From contig CM063283.1 in assembly GCA_032173965.1 (NCBI GenBank), positions 109,144,108 to 109,208,107 of the forward strand: a stretch of DNA of 64,000 nt. The letters are read 5' to 3'. The notes below the pieces were generated by a model that ran no database searches, had not been told where the DNA came from, and saw nothing but the letters and a program-made list of their open reading frames with translations. Source of the DNA: Sitta carolinensis. Its lineage: Eukaryota; Chordata; Aves; Passeriformes; Sittidae. Below, piece by piece: positions 40,501 through 51,200 of this stretch; the stretch's first letter is position 1, and each line of letters begins with the position of its first letter. Both the position numbers and the translations under genes were made by a program.

Positions 40501-42530
40501 TTTTTGTTTTATTTTTTTCTTCTTTGGGAAAAATAACCAGGGAAACCACCCCCAGACTTTGTGGAGCTACACAGTGAAGTTAGTCCTGTTCCTGGCATAG
40601 GGGAGCTGAATTCTGGGACACAGTCACAGCCTTTGTGCTCTTGGGCAGCAGAGTGGGTGCATTACTTTGCCAAATAAAAACTCTTACTTTGATTTTTCAT
40701 ATATCCTAATGTATTACATGGGTTTCCTTAAAGATATCATCAGCTTCTCTTTCCTGCTTATTTATTCAGCAAGTGTTTTTGCATCTGAGAGGAAAAGAAA
40801 TTTTAATTCTCAAGAATCTGTGCTCTCTAAGTTAATACCTGTTGCTATATTCTTTCACATTTAAAAAGCCTAAGCTCCCACAGTTGTTTGCACAAACACT
40901 TCCTATAAAGACAAGTCTGAAATTAAATATATGCTCTTGAGAGTGCAATTTCTTCTGTCTTTCAGTATTAGCCCACTGGTTTCTGGTATTCAACATGACT
41001 GCACTCTCCTGCCAGCCTTGTTGAACTTTGTAGAGTGACAAGATTCCCTCACATTGTTAATGTCATGCTACCACTGCAGTGACAGTGAAGGTGTATTTCA
41101 TGGACATTTTGGCCTTTACTTCTGTTATCACATAAATTACAGCATCCATGTTATGGAAAATATTTGAAATAGTAACCCTTGTAACTGGGGATAAAAATTT
41201 AGGTGCAACAATTTACTTAAGGACTGATCTTCTCCAAAGCTGCACTCACTTTGTGTATTTAGGATTTTATGACCCCAGCCTGTGGCAGGTGCCTGTCTAT
41301 CAAAGGCATTGCAGGTCTAGGACAGAATTTCAGGTTTGCTGCACCCACAAAACAGCATCTCTTAAAGTGATCACTTGAAGTGTCTCACTTAAAACATGCA
41401 GAAAAAATAATTATATGGGCGTTTTTAAGAAATGTGGCCTTGAAACTGCTGTGTTTCATTCCTAAACTTTGTTTTGCACTTTGTAACCAGTGAACAGTAA
41501 TGAGCTTTTCACTCCTGCAGGTTGTTGTGAACAGAATAAGGGATGTCCCAAAGATTCATGTTGACACATTACTGCTTTTAGCTTCTACTTCTTTTGTCTG
41601 CCCAACTGGACATTTTGAAAGAGTTCCCATTGCCTATGAACTGCTCTCTTTTATCTCTGGTATTAACCTTTGGGCTAGAGACACCTCTTTGGTTAAGTAT
41701 AATGCTGTTTTACACAAGGAGTATGTATCAGTCCATGCCTCCTCTTTCTGAGGCTTAGACAAAGGTGTCATTTATATGGGATAAATCCATCTGGTAGTTG
41801 CTAGTGTTAATTTGACCATTTCTTGCTCTTTTTTTCTATTGCATGAAAATTAATTGTGTGGCATTTATTTGACTTTCAGGAAATTATTTTTAAGAATATC
41901 TATGATACCACTCCTAGTTCTAATCTGTGAAACAGACCTGAACTGTAAGACTAAACATTTATAACAAAAGCTCTAGATAGGAAATTCTGAGTTACTAATA
42001 AAAACTCAAAGATAAAATGCTGCTTTTAGCCTGCCTTCTAATGTCAATACATTTTCAAACAAATCTTATGGCTTTGGTAATGGAAAATGGTCTTTTTGTT
42101 CTCAAGTATGCCTTAAGGCCTTAAATTCAGACCAGGCTGAAGCAACTAAAAGTCATCACCCATTCAACTGCTCTGTGATCAGCTAAAAGATTTAGAGTTG
42201 TAGAGGTCAAGTGTTTGACTGTCATAATTGGCATCTGTGCTGGAAACCTTAACAACCATCCCAGAGTGGGAGCTGCGGGTGCTGAATGCAAAAGCTCCCT
42301 CAGCTCCAGAATCATCACTCATGCCCACACAGCTGCATGTCAGTCTCTACGACATGTGTCAATATTTTACAGTGGTTGTATGACATCTGGCTGCCTTAAT
42401 TGGGGTTAGGCAGAAGCATTGCTCACTTCTGACCCCTGAAGAGGCAGAGGATGGGGAGCTGGGGGTTTGAGAGAGGCTCCACATCACCCAGGAGATCGCC
42501 CAGGAGGTACAGAAGAGCCACAAAGAGCAC
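34585..42530. other. Unique noncoding DNA, no gene seen
   Basis: About 8 kb without a recognisable gene. Open frames reach about 135 codons (38000-38407 minus) and overlap others, with no domain signal. AT-rich blocks such as 35440-35660 have repeated TTAA/ATTA words and look like candidate conserved noncoding DNA, though this is unproven. The block at about 39600-39990 has LTR-like composition but no defined ends. A short direct repeat (CTTTCAATCAAA) lies at about 39971-40000. Confidence 0.5.
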
Positions 42531-42535
42531 ATGAC
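42531..42535 (+). repeat. Target-site duplication, left copy (ATGAC)
   Basis: ATGAC immediately precedes the LTR start TGTCCTAGG. The same five bases follow the LTR end at 43145-43149. A 5-bp duplication is typical of ERVL-class insertions. Confidence 0.8.
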
Positions 42536-43144
42536 TGTCCTAGGATGATGCTTTTGTCTCCATTTGTGTGTTCTGCTATGTTGGATGTTATGTTCTGTGC
42601 CTGTGAGACTGGCTCTGAAGGACAAATGTTTTGTTTTGGTTCTGTTCTCAGCCTGCTCCCCCACGGCTGGCGGGACACAGAGACGGGGCAGTACAGAGTG
42701 GGGCTTTTGTTTTTTGCTGGGCTCTTTTTTGCTTGGCTCTAGCTCTGGCTTCTGCTTTTGCTCCTGCTTTCCTTTGCTCTTGCTTTGTTTTCTTTTCCTT
42801 TTCCTTTCTTGTAACTACTGGAACCTGCTCCGGGCTGGCACCTGAGAACACCTTGTGTCTGCAGCAGCCATCCCCAGCGCCGGAGGGAGTGACAGCAGAG
42901 TGACCACCCCCAAGAGAGACTCGCTGAATTTGTCATCTTTTTCAGAGCGGTGAAAGAGTGTTGTCATCGGGTATTGTTCATTTTGTGTGCTGGGGGTGCC
43001 GTGCCTGTTGAATAACCAGGTTCTTTCCACTTCTCTCTGAGGAATCCTTCCTGAACCGGCTGGCGGGAGGAGCCGTGTGGGTTTGCTCTAGGGAGGGATC
43101 CCCCCTTTGGAAGTTTTCTCCCAGATTTGCCCTAAACTAGGAAA
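42536..43144 (+). mobile_element. Solo LTR of a songbird-type ERVL, 609 bp, with 5-bp target-site duplication
   Basis: The element begins TGTCCTAGGATGATGC and ends CCCTAAACTAGGAAA (ancestral end probably CAGGACA, so the terminal CA has mutated). Flanking ATGAC copies define the insertion exactly. A decayed polyadenylation signal (AATAAC, 43011-43016) sits about 130 bases before the 3' end in the same orientation. The last 200 bases match the 3' part of the minus-strand LTR at 22655-23961. A pyrimidine-rich run of TGCTTT/TGCTCT-type units (about 42712-42812) lies in the middle. Read on the minus strand this yields a lysine/alanine-rich open frame that is not a gene. No internal retroviral sequence remains, so the provirus collapsed by LTR-LTR recombination. 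Confidence 0.88.
42712..42812. repeat. Pyrimidine-rich imperfect tandem repeat inside the LTR
   Basis: About 100 bases of TTGCTC/TGCTTT/TTCCTTT units in the middle of the solo LTR, almost free of A on the plus strand. The position parallels the GC-rich array in the related LTR at 22.7 kb, although the sequences are unrelated. Confidence 0.7.
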
Positions 43145-43149
43145 ATGAC
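43145..43149 (+). repeat. Target-site duplication, right copy (ATGAC)
   Basis: Exact match to 42531-42535, on the other side of the solo LTR. Confidence 0.8.
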
Positions 43150-46100
43150 AAACAGTTTGGGAAAGACAAACTTCTTATGGGTCACCTGAAATAGTGCAAA
43201 AAATGGCCAAAATATTCAATAAGGCTTTGAAAATGATTTCTTGGGAGGTCTTGTGCAAAAACATAGTCAGACTCATTTTATGGATTTTTTTTTTTTAAAT
43301 GGAGTATAGCATGAAGTCAAATCCTTTAGTACCTCCTATGGTACTAGAGAAAAAAAAGAGAAGGATATGTCAAAAGTTACTCCATATTTTCTCTATTCCC
43401 AGTATTATTGGTCATTAACAAATTTTGAAAACCAGTATGTCTACAGAATGGGAGGAAGCAGAATAATTCTAAATCATTATTGGGAACTTTTCCCTTGAAT
43501 GCTTCTCTAAAAAAAAAAAAAAAAAAAAAAAATGATAAGTGGAATAAAAGTCTTCAAAATGTGATTGGTATGCTAGTTAGTAGATGAAATGCGGAAGAAT
43601 CTTTCCATTCTTTGAAGATCAGGAATTTCTCTTTGACAAAAGAATAAATAATACTTATATTTTATATTTTCTTCAACTCATTTCAGTATGAGATTTAGAA
43701 AAATATTCCTAGAAAAACTATAATGTTAGGAAAATGATGTTTAAGGTGTTTAATTGTATTTCACCCTGGAATGCTCTTTTTATGTATGAGATCTGAACAA
43801 AAATTCTTTTATTAAAAATACTCCTGGTATCCAAAATGCAGCCTGCTGAGTAGAAAGACCCTTCTGACATGTACAGAACTTCTGAAGATCCTTTTGCATG
43901 TAGTTCGGGCATGTTTAGACCTTTCCTCTGAACACAGTGAACAAATAGGTAACATTGTCAGTGAGGGGAAGAGAACTACTTAAAATGAATCCTGTGGAGA
44001 TACCACAGTTATTTCTTAACCACATATGTGGGAAGCTGTCTCTCTGAAGCAATGTTCACCAAGGGAGAGAAAAGTGGCAAAGCTTGTAATATTTGATGGC
44101 ATCACTTTAAAAAGTAAATTTGCTCTTTTTTTTCATGGCCATTGAATTCCTTTCATACTCTGTCAATTAACAATATCTTTGTGATAAAAGGGAAAAATCC
44201 ATCCAAGGAACTAAGGAAGGTGATCCTTTTCCAAAATATTTCAGGTGATTTTGACACATTTGAGGACTGGTGAAAAACCCAACTCTATTACTGGATTGAT
44301 GGGCTGGACTATAACAACCCCTGGTTGGAAAAAAAAAGGCTTGCTTTTCAGATCTCCAAGCATATTTGTCTTAGAAATATAACCTGTTGCATTTGCTTTT
44401 ACTAAATATTCGTGTAGAATGGCTAGAAGAGCTGGCAAACAAAGCCACGAGACAGGACAACCTTGTCCCTTTTTCCCAGAGAGGGTATCACAGCTGAGTC
44501 ACAAAATGAAGGCTAATGTCAAAAAATAACTCAGTTCGACAAAAACTCCTCAGCTCCGAGTTTCTAATCCTAAAAAATCCAGTGCCCAAGGCATTGGAGG
44601 AATAAACCCCTTCCTTGACTGTTTCTCCTCCACTGGACTCTCTGGCATTGGTTCCTGTTAACCTCTGTGTAGCTGAGTTGTTGTCAACTTGTGTTTTCTA
44701 AAGGGAGATCAGAGCCTGCTTTCTGCTGTCTTAACTTGGGATTTTAAGAGTTGGATTGGGCCAACCCCTGCTTCTGTACAAGGCCAGGCTGGGGAAGATG
44801 TTAGAATTTCCTCCCATTTTCCCTGAAGTAGATAAAACCCTTGTTCTGACAGGGACAACAAAAGATCAGGCAATGTCAGGGCCTGCCTTCTGCTCTCTGG
44901 TCTGCAGTGAGTGCCCTTAATGGTTCATCTGCAGTGTCAGTTCATACCCTGCTTCACAACAGGTACCCCCACCTAGTGGCAAAGGTGCTTGTGAGCTCTG
45001 TGGGCATGCATTGACTTCTTGAAGTAAATAAACTTTTGTTTTCTTCAGCTTGCAGAGGATTTGCCAGCAAGAAAAGCCTGGTGAAGGTTCTGCCCATTGG
45101 AGTAGGAAGTCTGATTTCTCTTAGCAGAAATGGTTGGAAGTGTGCAGCTGTTTTAACAGGGAGAAGAGAGGGAAGAATAATATTTTCCTTTCAGAAATTG
45201 AACCAAAGTTTTGATTTTTTCTAATGGAGAAACACATTGCTTCTCTGCTGGCAACTGAGATATTTTCCACAACAATTTAATAAAACAAAATGCATTTGTG
45301 ACTAGGACAGGGCAGCTGGGAGTGTTGGTTCTGCTTCTGAGAGCACACCCCACATAGGCTGTGCCCTTCTCTTCCAAAGGTGGGTACTCCATAGGGGATA
45401 GGAGGGCGTGGGCTGAGCTGCAGCTCTCACACTGCCTCATTGTTCCTCTGAGGGGGTAAAGAAAAGGCTCAGCTGGTAGCTTGCTAAGCTCAGGAGCAAT
45501 GGACTAAGTGCTTCTGTATTTAATAAAGAGCAGAAGTCAATTATAACACCATGCAAGAATGAGGTTAATTGGGGCAGGAGATTTAGTGTCAGGGCTTTGC
45601 CAGTTCTCCCCTTTGTTCAGCACAGTTATACACCCAGCTGTATATATAGTTATATATTCAATATACTGAATGTAGGCCATGCTGTGGAAGAAAACGACCT
45701 CAAGCTTAAGGCTTAAAAGCAAACTCCCATTTGAATAATTCAGATACAAAAGACCTCCTAATTTTTATTGGGGATGTATTTTTGTTTCTTTTCCATGGTC
45801 GTATAACACACGGGAATGTGAGGGAGCTCTTTGTTCTCTGCCTCTCGGGTGCTGTACATCTGCGCAATGCAGAACTACCTTGGCTCACTGTGCTGACATT
45901 AAGAACACCACGCTTTGTCTGCAGACTGAGGGTGAGGAGTCTTTGCCAAGAACTGTCAGAGTCAAGTCATGAGGGCAGAAAAGTAAAGTTTTAAGGTGGG
46001 CTATTGGTTTTTCTGACTGAATTAGTTATAACTCTAATTGTCAAAGAAACCAGAGCAGCATAATAAATATCCCAGGCTTATAATGATCAATACTGCAAAG

Positions 46101-47594
46101 TAACAAAGTAAGTCCTGATGAAGGAGATGGGAGCACTCAAATCTTTCAGCCTTGCTCCTTATAGGATGACTCTGATATCTCTATGTCACTATGAACCTCC
46201 TTGGAAAGATATGAATCATTATTATCAGCATTGCCTTGTCAGGTGCTGCAGAAACCTAGCAGAAAAAGTTGCCTGCTCTCTCAGGTAATGTTGGGTATCA
46301 GAATCAGAGGCAGCTGTCAGAAGCAGTCAGGAGTTAAAGAAACACAAAGGAAAAGACTATTTATCAACAGGAGCAATGGTGATCTCAGCATACCGTGCAT
46401 TTTTGAACCATTGACTTTCATGGCTGGTCATGAAAAATATAATTTTTCACTGCTAGGTTACAAAATCCCATCGACTGCAGAAGGAGGTAACTTGTGCTGT
46501 TGAGCACAAGTGCACAGAGATGACTAGGTGCAGAACGGTACAGAGAGCTCCTGAAAGCCACTTCTACTTGCTTTGTTTATTGCTTATTTGCTTATGTAAT
46601 GATAACAGCCAGTTTCAGAAGTCTCAGACACAATCACACACATCACACACTCTTCATTAGGCCAATGAAGAAAACCAGCTGAGAGTGTGTGTGCACTTAC
46701 TGGCTGTGGAGGATGGTTGTGACAAACCAAAAGATGGTTGACTTTTGCAGTGTGAATTTGAGGCTTTAACAGCCCATGCTCCCACTGGTTGCTTGCAGAA
46801 GCCAACATTAACATGTGTACTCAAGACAGAAGTCCAGAGTATAATTTATTACTGCAGTAAATCCATGTGGTCCATTTGTAGCCAAGCACATTCCCATACC
46901 TGGAAGAGGCAGCCAGGGCAGCTGCAAGGTGCCAGGCATGAATGTTAGGGTACAGTGAGCAGACATTTGTGTGCCAGAAAAGGGACATATTTTGGTTGCT
47001 GGGTTGGGTTTTACATCATTTGACTGTGTCGCACTGTTGCATTGGCCCCAGCCTCAGCCACCCTCACTATAAAGCAACCTGGAGGCACAGGCAGTTCTTT
47101 GTAACAAGACCTCTCAAGTTTTTAGGAGTCAGCTCTGAACAAGGCAAAGCTGTTACTTGTCTCTGTAGACTGTGAAGGAATCTCACTAACAAGCTCCAGT
47201 GTGGATAAGTATGTGTACATTTATATACTTGGTTTGATGATTTCCACATTGGATCTTGCCTGGGTGCTCAGAAAAGCCTTGGTGAGCAGCTTGAGTGAGG
47301 AGAGCCAACCAAAGTCATCCATCCACAAGTGCTGGGCTCTCTCACAGAGAAAACTTGGCCTCATGACTGGGACATTGACTCTCCAGCTTGTTATGATAGT
47401 GGAGGTCAGGAAGGAAGAGCCGCCTGAGTCTCTTGTGATGACTTTTGTCATGGACAAAATGTATTTCTTGTTGCTCTTTAGTTTTTCCTGTTTTAGTCAT
47501 AAACTGTTATTGACTGAGGTAGAAAAAACACTGAACTTGCTGGGGGATGCTGACTTCTACAAAGGGCAGAAATTGTTATATCCAAAGGGCACTG
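43150..47594. other. Unique noncoding DNA with A24 tract, no gene seen
   Basis: An A24 homopolymer lies at 43509-43532. The rest is unique sequence without a recognisable gene, with open frames under 105 codons. Short TATATA-rich DNA occurs at about 45640-45665. Confidence 0.5.
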
Positions 47595-47750
47595 TTTGGG
47601 TACTCTCCAGGTTCCCAGCCAGGTCTTGAACACTTCCAGGGATGCAGCAACCACAACTTCTGTGGGCAACCTGTGCCAGCGCCTCACCACCCTCACAGAA
47701 AAGAATTTCTTCCTAATATCTGATATGAATTTCCTCTCTTTCAGGTTCCA
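47595..47750 (-). mobile_element. CR1 LINE fragment, C-terminal end of ORF2
   Basis: On the minus strand this encodes the conserved C-terminal tail of CR1 ORF2 without a stop: a KERKFISDIRKKFFSVRVVRR-like segment, followed by WHRLPTEVVVAASLEVFKTW. These are the usual residues just before the CR1 3' untranslated region. The usual ATTCTATG terminal repeats are not seen and the 5' side diverges after about 47750, so both ends are truncated or too diverged. The intact frame over this stretch suggests only moderate age. Confidence 0.82.
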
Positions 47751-48883
47751 GACAGTCCTGAGCAGGAATGATGAAGAGTGGCACGGGGAGCCTCTGCACA
47801 TCCCATGTGCCCTCTACCCCTGCAGCCTGTCTCCCTGAAGCTGTCAGGCTGAGGCTTGGCTGGTTTGTGTGCTGCTCCACTGCCCTTTGCTGAAGGGTGG
47901 CCTCCTCCAATGAGCTATCACTCACTGGTAAATGATAAGGGAAGGCCGCTGAGGCTTCACTAACTGCGTTCATTACAAACGTTGTAATTGTAAAGATTTG
48001 CTATAATTCAGTTAGCTGCCCTAAAAGCCTTGGCAAGCCACATTATTGAAATGATTATTGTTACAAGATTGTTGTAAATTGGAGTCAATCATCCAGACGT
48101 GAAATTGTCTTTTTTATATCTGTGTGGTAGGGAACAGTCTTCCTCCTTTTATTTCTTTACATTAAAATCTCCTGGCTATTGTACCTCAAGTACCTTATTG
48201 AACAATGGGATCCCGTCCCAAAAAATGGAATTAAATCTCATCTCTTCAACAGAGGCGTCCTGAGTCCTTCTAGTCTGACAGCCCACAGTTACTCCCAGCA
48301 GGTTTTTAGTGCTGCAGGAAAACAGCTGTCAAGGACCACACAGGTACAGCTGACTCTCCTTTCCAGTTCAGCTGCATTGGACCAGAGCTTCTCCACCTGT
48401 GCCCTGTGGGAATGGCTGCAAACTGGACAATGGAAGTCATAAATGGACATTTCTACACCCATGCCAAATGAACACATCACAGATGAGATAATTAATAAAT
48501 ATTCAAAGTTTCAGCGGATCTTTACTGATTATAAATTGATGAGCTTCAGAGACAGCCCTGTGCAAGATGGCCTGTTAATTATTTTCAGAAGGGGATTCCC
48601 AGGTTTGAAGTGATGAAGAAACACTGGACCAGCCCACCTGTTGAACTCTGAAAATCTTGATTCTTGCCTGGTGTTCAGGCCTGGTGTTTGTTCAGTCTGA
48701 GGAAATATGTGACCCTTGCTGCTGCTGCTGCCACTGTGTCCTTCTATTGCTTGAAACGCCCTGACTGTCGAGCAGGAAATCTTCTGCATATTCAGGACAC
48801 ATCACCTGTCATGGACAAAGGCAATTGGATGGCTGGAGATTATCCTGGCCATTAAAAATGCCAGTACGAGGGTAGGAGTTGCT
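47751..48883. other. Unique noncoding DNA, no gene seen
   Basis: No gene is recognised. A very short GCT repeat lies at about 48719-48732. Confidence 0.5.
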
Positions 48884-48889
48884 GTGCCT
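48884..48889. repeat. Probable target-site duplication, left copy (GTGCCT)
   Basis: GTGCCT here matches 49521-49526 exactly and brackets the LTR. A 6-bp duplication is typical of ERVK-class integration. Confidence 0.6.
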
Positions 48890-49520
48890 TTAAAAGCCTG
48901 GGACCTGAGATGTTTGACTCCAGGCGGGTCTTCAAAAATGTTGTTTATTGCAGAGAAGAAGTTGTAGCAATCTTGGATAGTGGGTGCAGAGCCACACCTA
49001 TAAGCTGCCAGCTACAGCTTGTAAGCATGCCTGAAGCCACCTTCTGTTCTGATTACAATGCATTATATATTTTTCTTTGCTGAATATCTTAATACATAAC
49101 AACCAATTGGCCTTTACCGTTTCCTATAGCCTATAACTACTAATATTACCATATTATGGTAGCAAGTAACCAATCACATGAGTTAGTGTGTTATATTTTA
49201 AGCTAAAAACTTGTTTTTCTGTAGAGGAAAATTCTTCTTACTCAGTAAAAACATGTTTTCTGTTTGCCTATGCTTTTTGAGATTTATCTTTACTTGGTAA
49301 AAACATGCTTTTGTTTGGAGTCAAGTTATCCTTTACTCTTAGCCATAAAATCTCTTTCCAACTCATCTCAACCTTTGTCCAGTGACCACCAGTTCAGCAA
49401 TCTTTATTTTCAGACATCTTTTGTTCTTCTATATCAAAACTGGCTTTCATTTCTAGAGAACCTTCTGCTAAGCATTGCTATTTGTAAAACTTCCCTGTTA
49501 AACTTTCATCTTTCCCAACA
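48890..49520 (-). mobile_element. Solo LTR of a songbird-type ERVK-like element, about 631 bp
   Basis: Read on the minus strand it begins TGTTGGGAAAGATGAAAG (49520) and ends ...CCCAGGCTTTTAA (48890). The ancestral terminal CA has probably been lost by a small deletion. An AATAAA signal lies on the minus strand at 48944-48949, near the 3' end as expected. The middle is strongly AT-rich with CCTATAGCCTATAAC (about 49122-49136), like LTRs I associate with passerines. GTGCCT flanks both sides. Two partial direct repeats of a GTAAAAACATG motif lie inside (about 49246 and 49300). No internal proviral sequence is present. The class is inferred from duplication length and resemblance. Confidence 0.68.
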
Positions 49521-49526
49521 GTGCCT
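49521..49526. repeat. Probable target-site duplication, right copy (GTGCCT)
   Basis: Exact match to 48884-48889. Confidence 0.6.
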
Positions 49527-51183
49527 CCTAAAGAGATAATAAATTTTATACCATGTAATACTGCCAATAGTTTGAACTTTTTCTGAGGACTAGGTTAGGA
49601 GCTGTGACAGGCTTGGTATGAGCATTCCATGGAAGGGGTTCTTCTTACTTGACCAGAGGTGCAGATGTGGCAGATAAAATACAGTCCAGCACAGTTTTTG
49701 GCAGTAGGTAATTTGGTATTTATGAGTCTTCCCTGTGGTGGACTTCCACCTCAACCTAAGAGAAAAGCTGTGGTTGAGCTGTACACTTGACAGGAGCAGG
49801 GAAGTGAGAGGGAAATAGGACTTTAAATCAGTGGCTACTTCTTTAGATTGCAAACAACAATAGGTGACTTTAGTCCTTTATTTGTAACAAAAAACACCTA
49901 AAAATTAGAAAGAATCAGTCCTTATGTCTCTTGTGAACCCTTTGTCAAGTGATAGCACCTGGTGCTCCTGTGGAAGCTGTGGGAACAGGCACTTCAGTTA
50001 TTCCTTTCACAATCCTTAAAATTATTCATCTGGTAAGCAAAAATTCTTGTTTGTTTTGGAGCTGAAAACACAGATGCCAGCAACTGTGAAGAAAACAGTG
50101 GGAAAAGGGGCCAAACAGGACTGTGTTGTGCTTGCAGAAGCAGAGGGATATTTTTGCTGCTTCCTGGCCTCTGTGGAACCAAAACTGCCTCCAAGTCTCC
50201 TCTCTGACTTGCGCAGAGAAACTGTGAAGGCTGGAGTGGGAGAAGGGAAAACTGCACTGCTTCTGCTGTGGGCATTTGTGGTGTGCCATTCTTGGTAGCA
50301 CTGCAGGATGTCTCTGCTCTTTCCAAGTAGAAGGCTTCTAGGTGGAGTGGCACAAGGGAAATAGGCTTTGCACATTTCTCTTCCCTGTGGAGCAAAGGGA
50401 AAATATTTTGGGGCACAGAAAACACAGACTGCCCATGAAACTTCTTTCTGCACACCACCAGATGAGTGGCTGTGACAGACACCCTAGAGACTGGTTTTGG
50501 CTATTTTAATTTTTCTTTACTTCCCTTTATTGTCCCTGGCTGTCACCATGCACTGTGCTGTGCTGGGTTAGGAGCACACAACATGCCAACCTTAATTGTT
50601 TAACTGTGACTCTTTCCTGCACTAAGGGCACTGAGAAAAATCTTGTTGATGTGTGCCCGTCATGGGTCCTTCATATCACTACAGCATTCATGAGCATCCC
50701 TCTAGCATTGCCTGCCACACCCCTCCTATCTCACACAGAGAAAGCAGGTGGCTTGGCTGTGGGAGCAGTGAAAGATATTAAAAGGAAATTCACTAGAAAA
50801 GATATTATTAAATAGAAAAATTGTCATAATTTCAGCAGAAAATACCAGATCAGGTCTATGGAAGCTACTCCTACCTAGAACCTAGGAGCTACTTGTGGAA
50901 ATTTAATCGTATGAGCCCACATAATAATAACTGCATTTTTCTTTTTTCACCCCCAATTTATGCATTCAGCTGAAACTAAAGCTATTATTGTATCAGTGAT
51001 CAGCTACCTTATGTCCAACCCACTACCTGCCCGGGGAAGAAGGAAACATCAAATGCCTTGAAGAAGAATCTGGGGTAAAGTTGAAAATGAAAAGTTGCTG
51101 ATTTCAAAGAGGGCAGCTAAAATGCTGGTCAAATTGAGAGCTTAATGCATTACTGAGGTGAATATAAAGTTCTTCTTTTGTTG

Positions 51184-51200
51184 TTTTTTTTTTTTTTTTT
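51184..51200. repeat. T17 homopolymer
   Basis: An uninterrupted run of 17 T in AT-rich DNA. No element is recognised beside it. Confidence 0.9.

Noticed and set aside
42648..42936. Lys/Ala/Arg-rich basic minus-strand open frames
   Set aside because: They arise from the pyrimidine-rich repeat within the solo LTR and are not conserved retroviral coding sequence.
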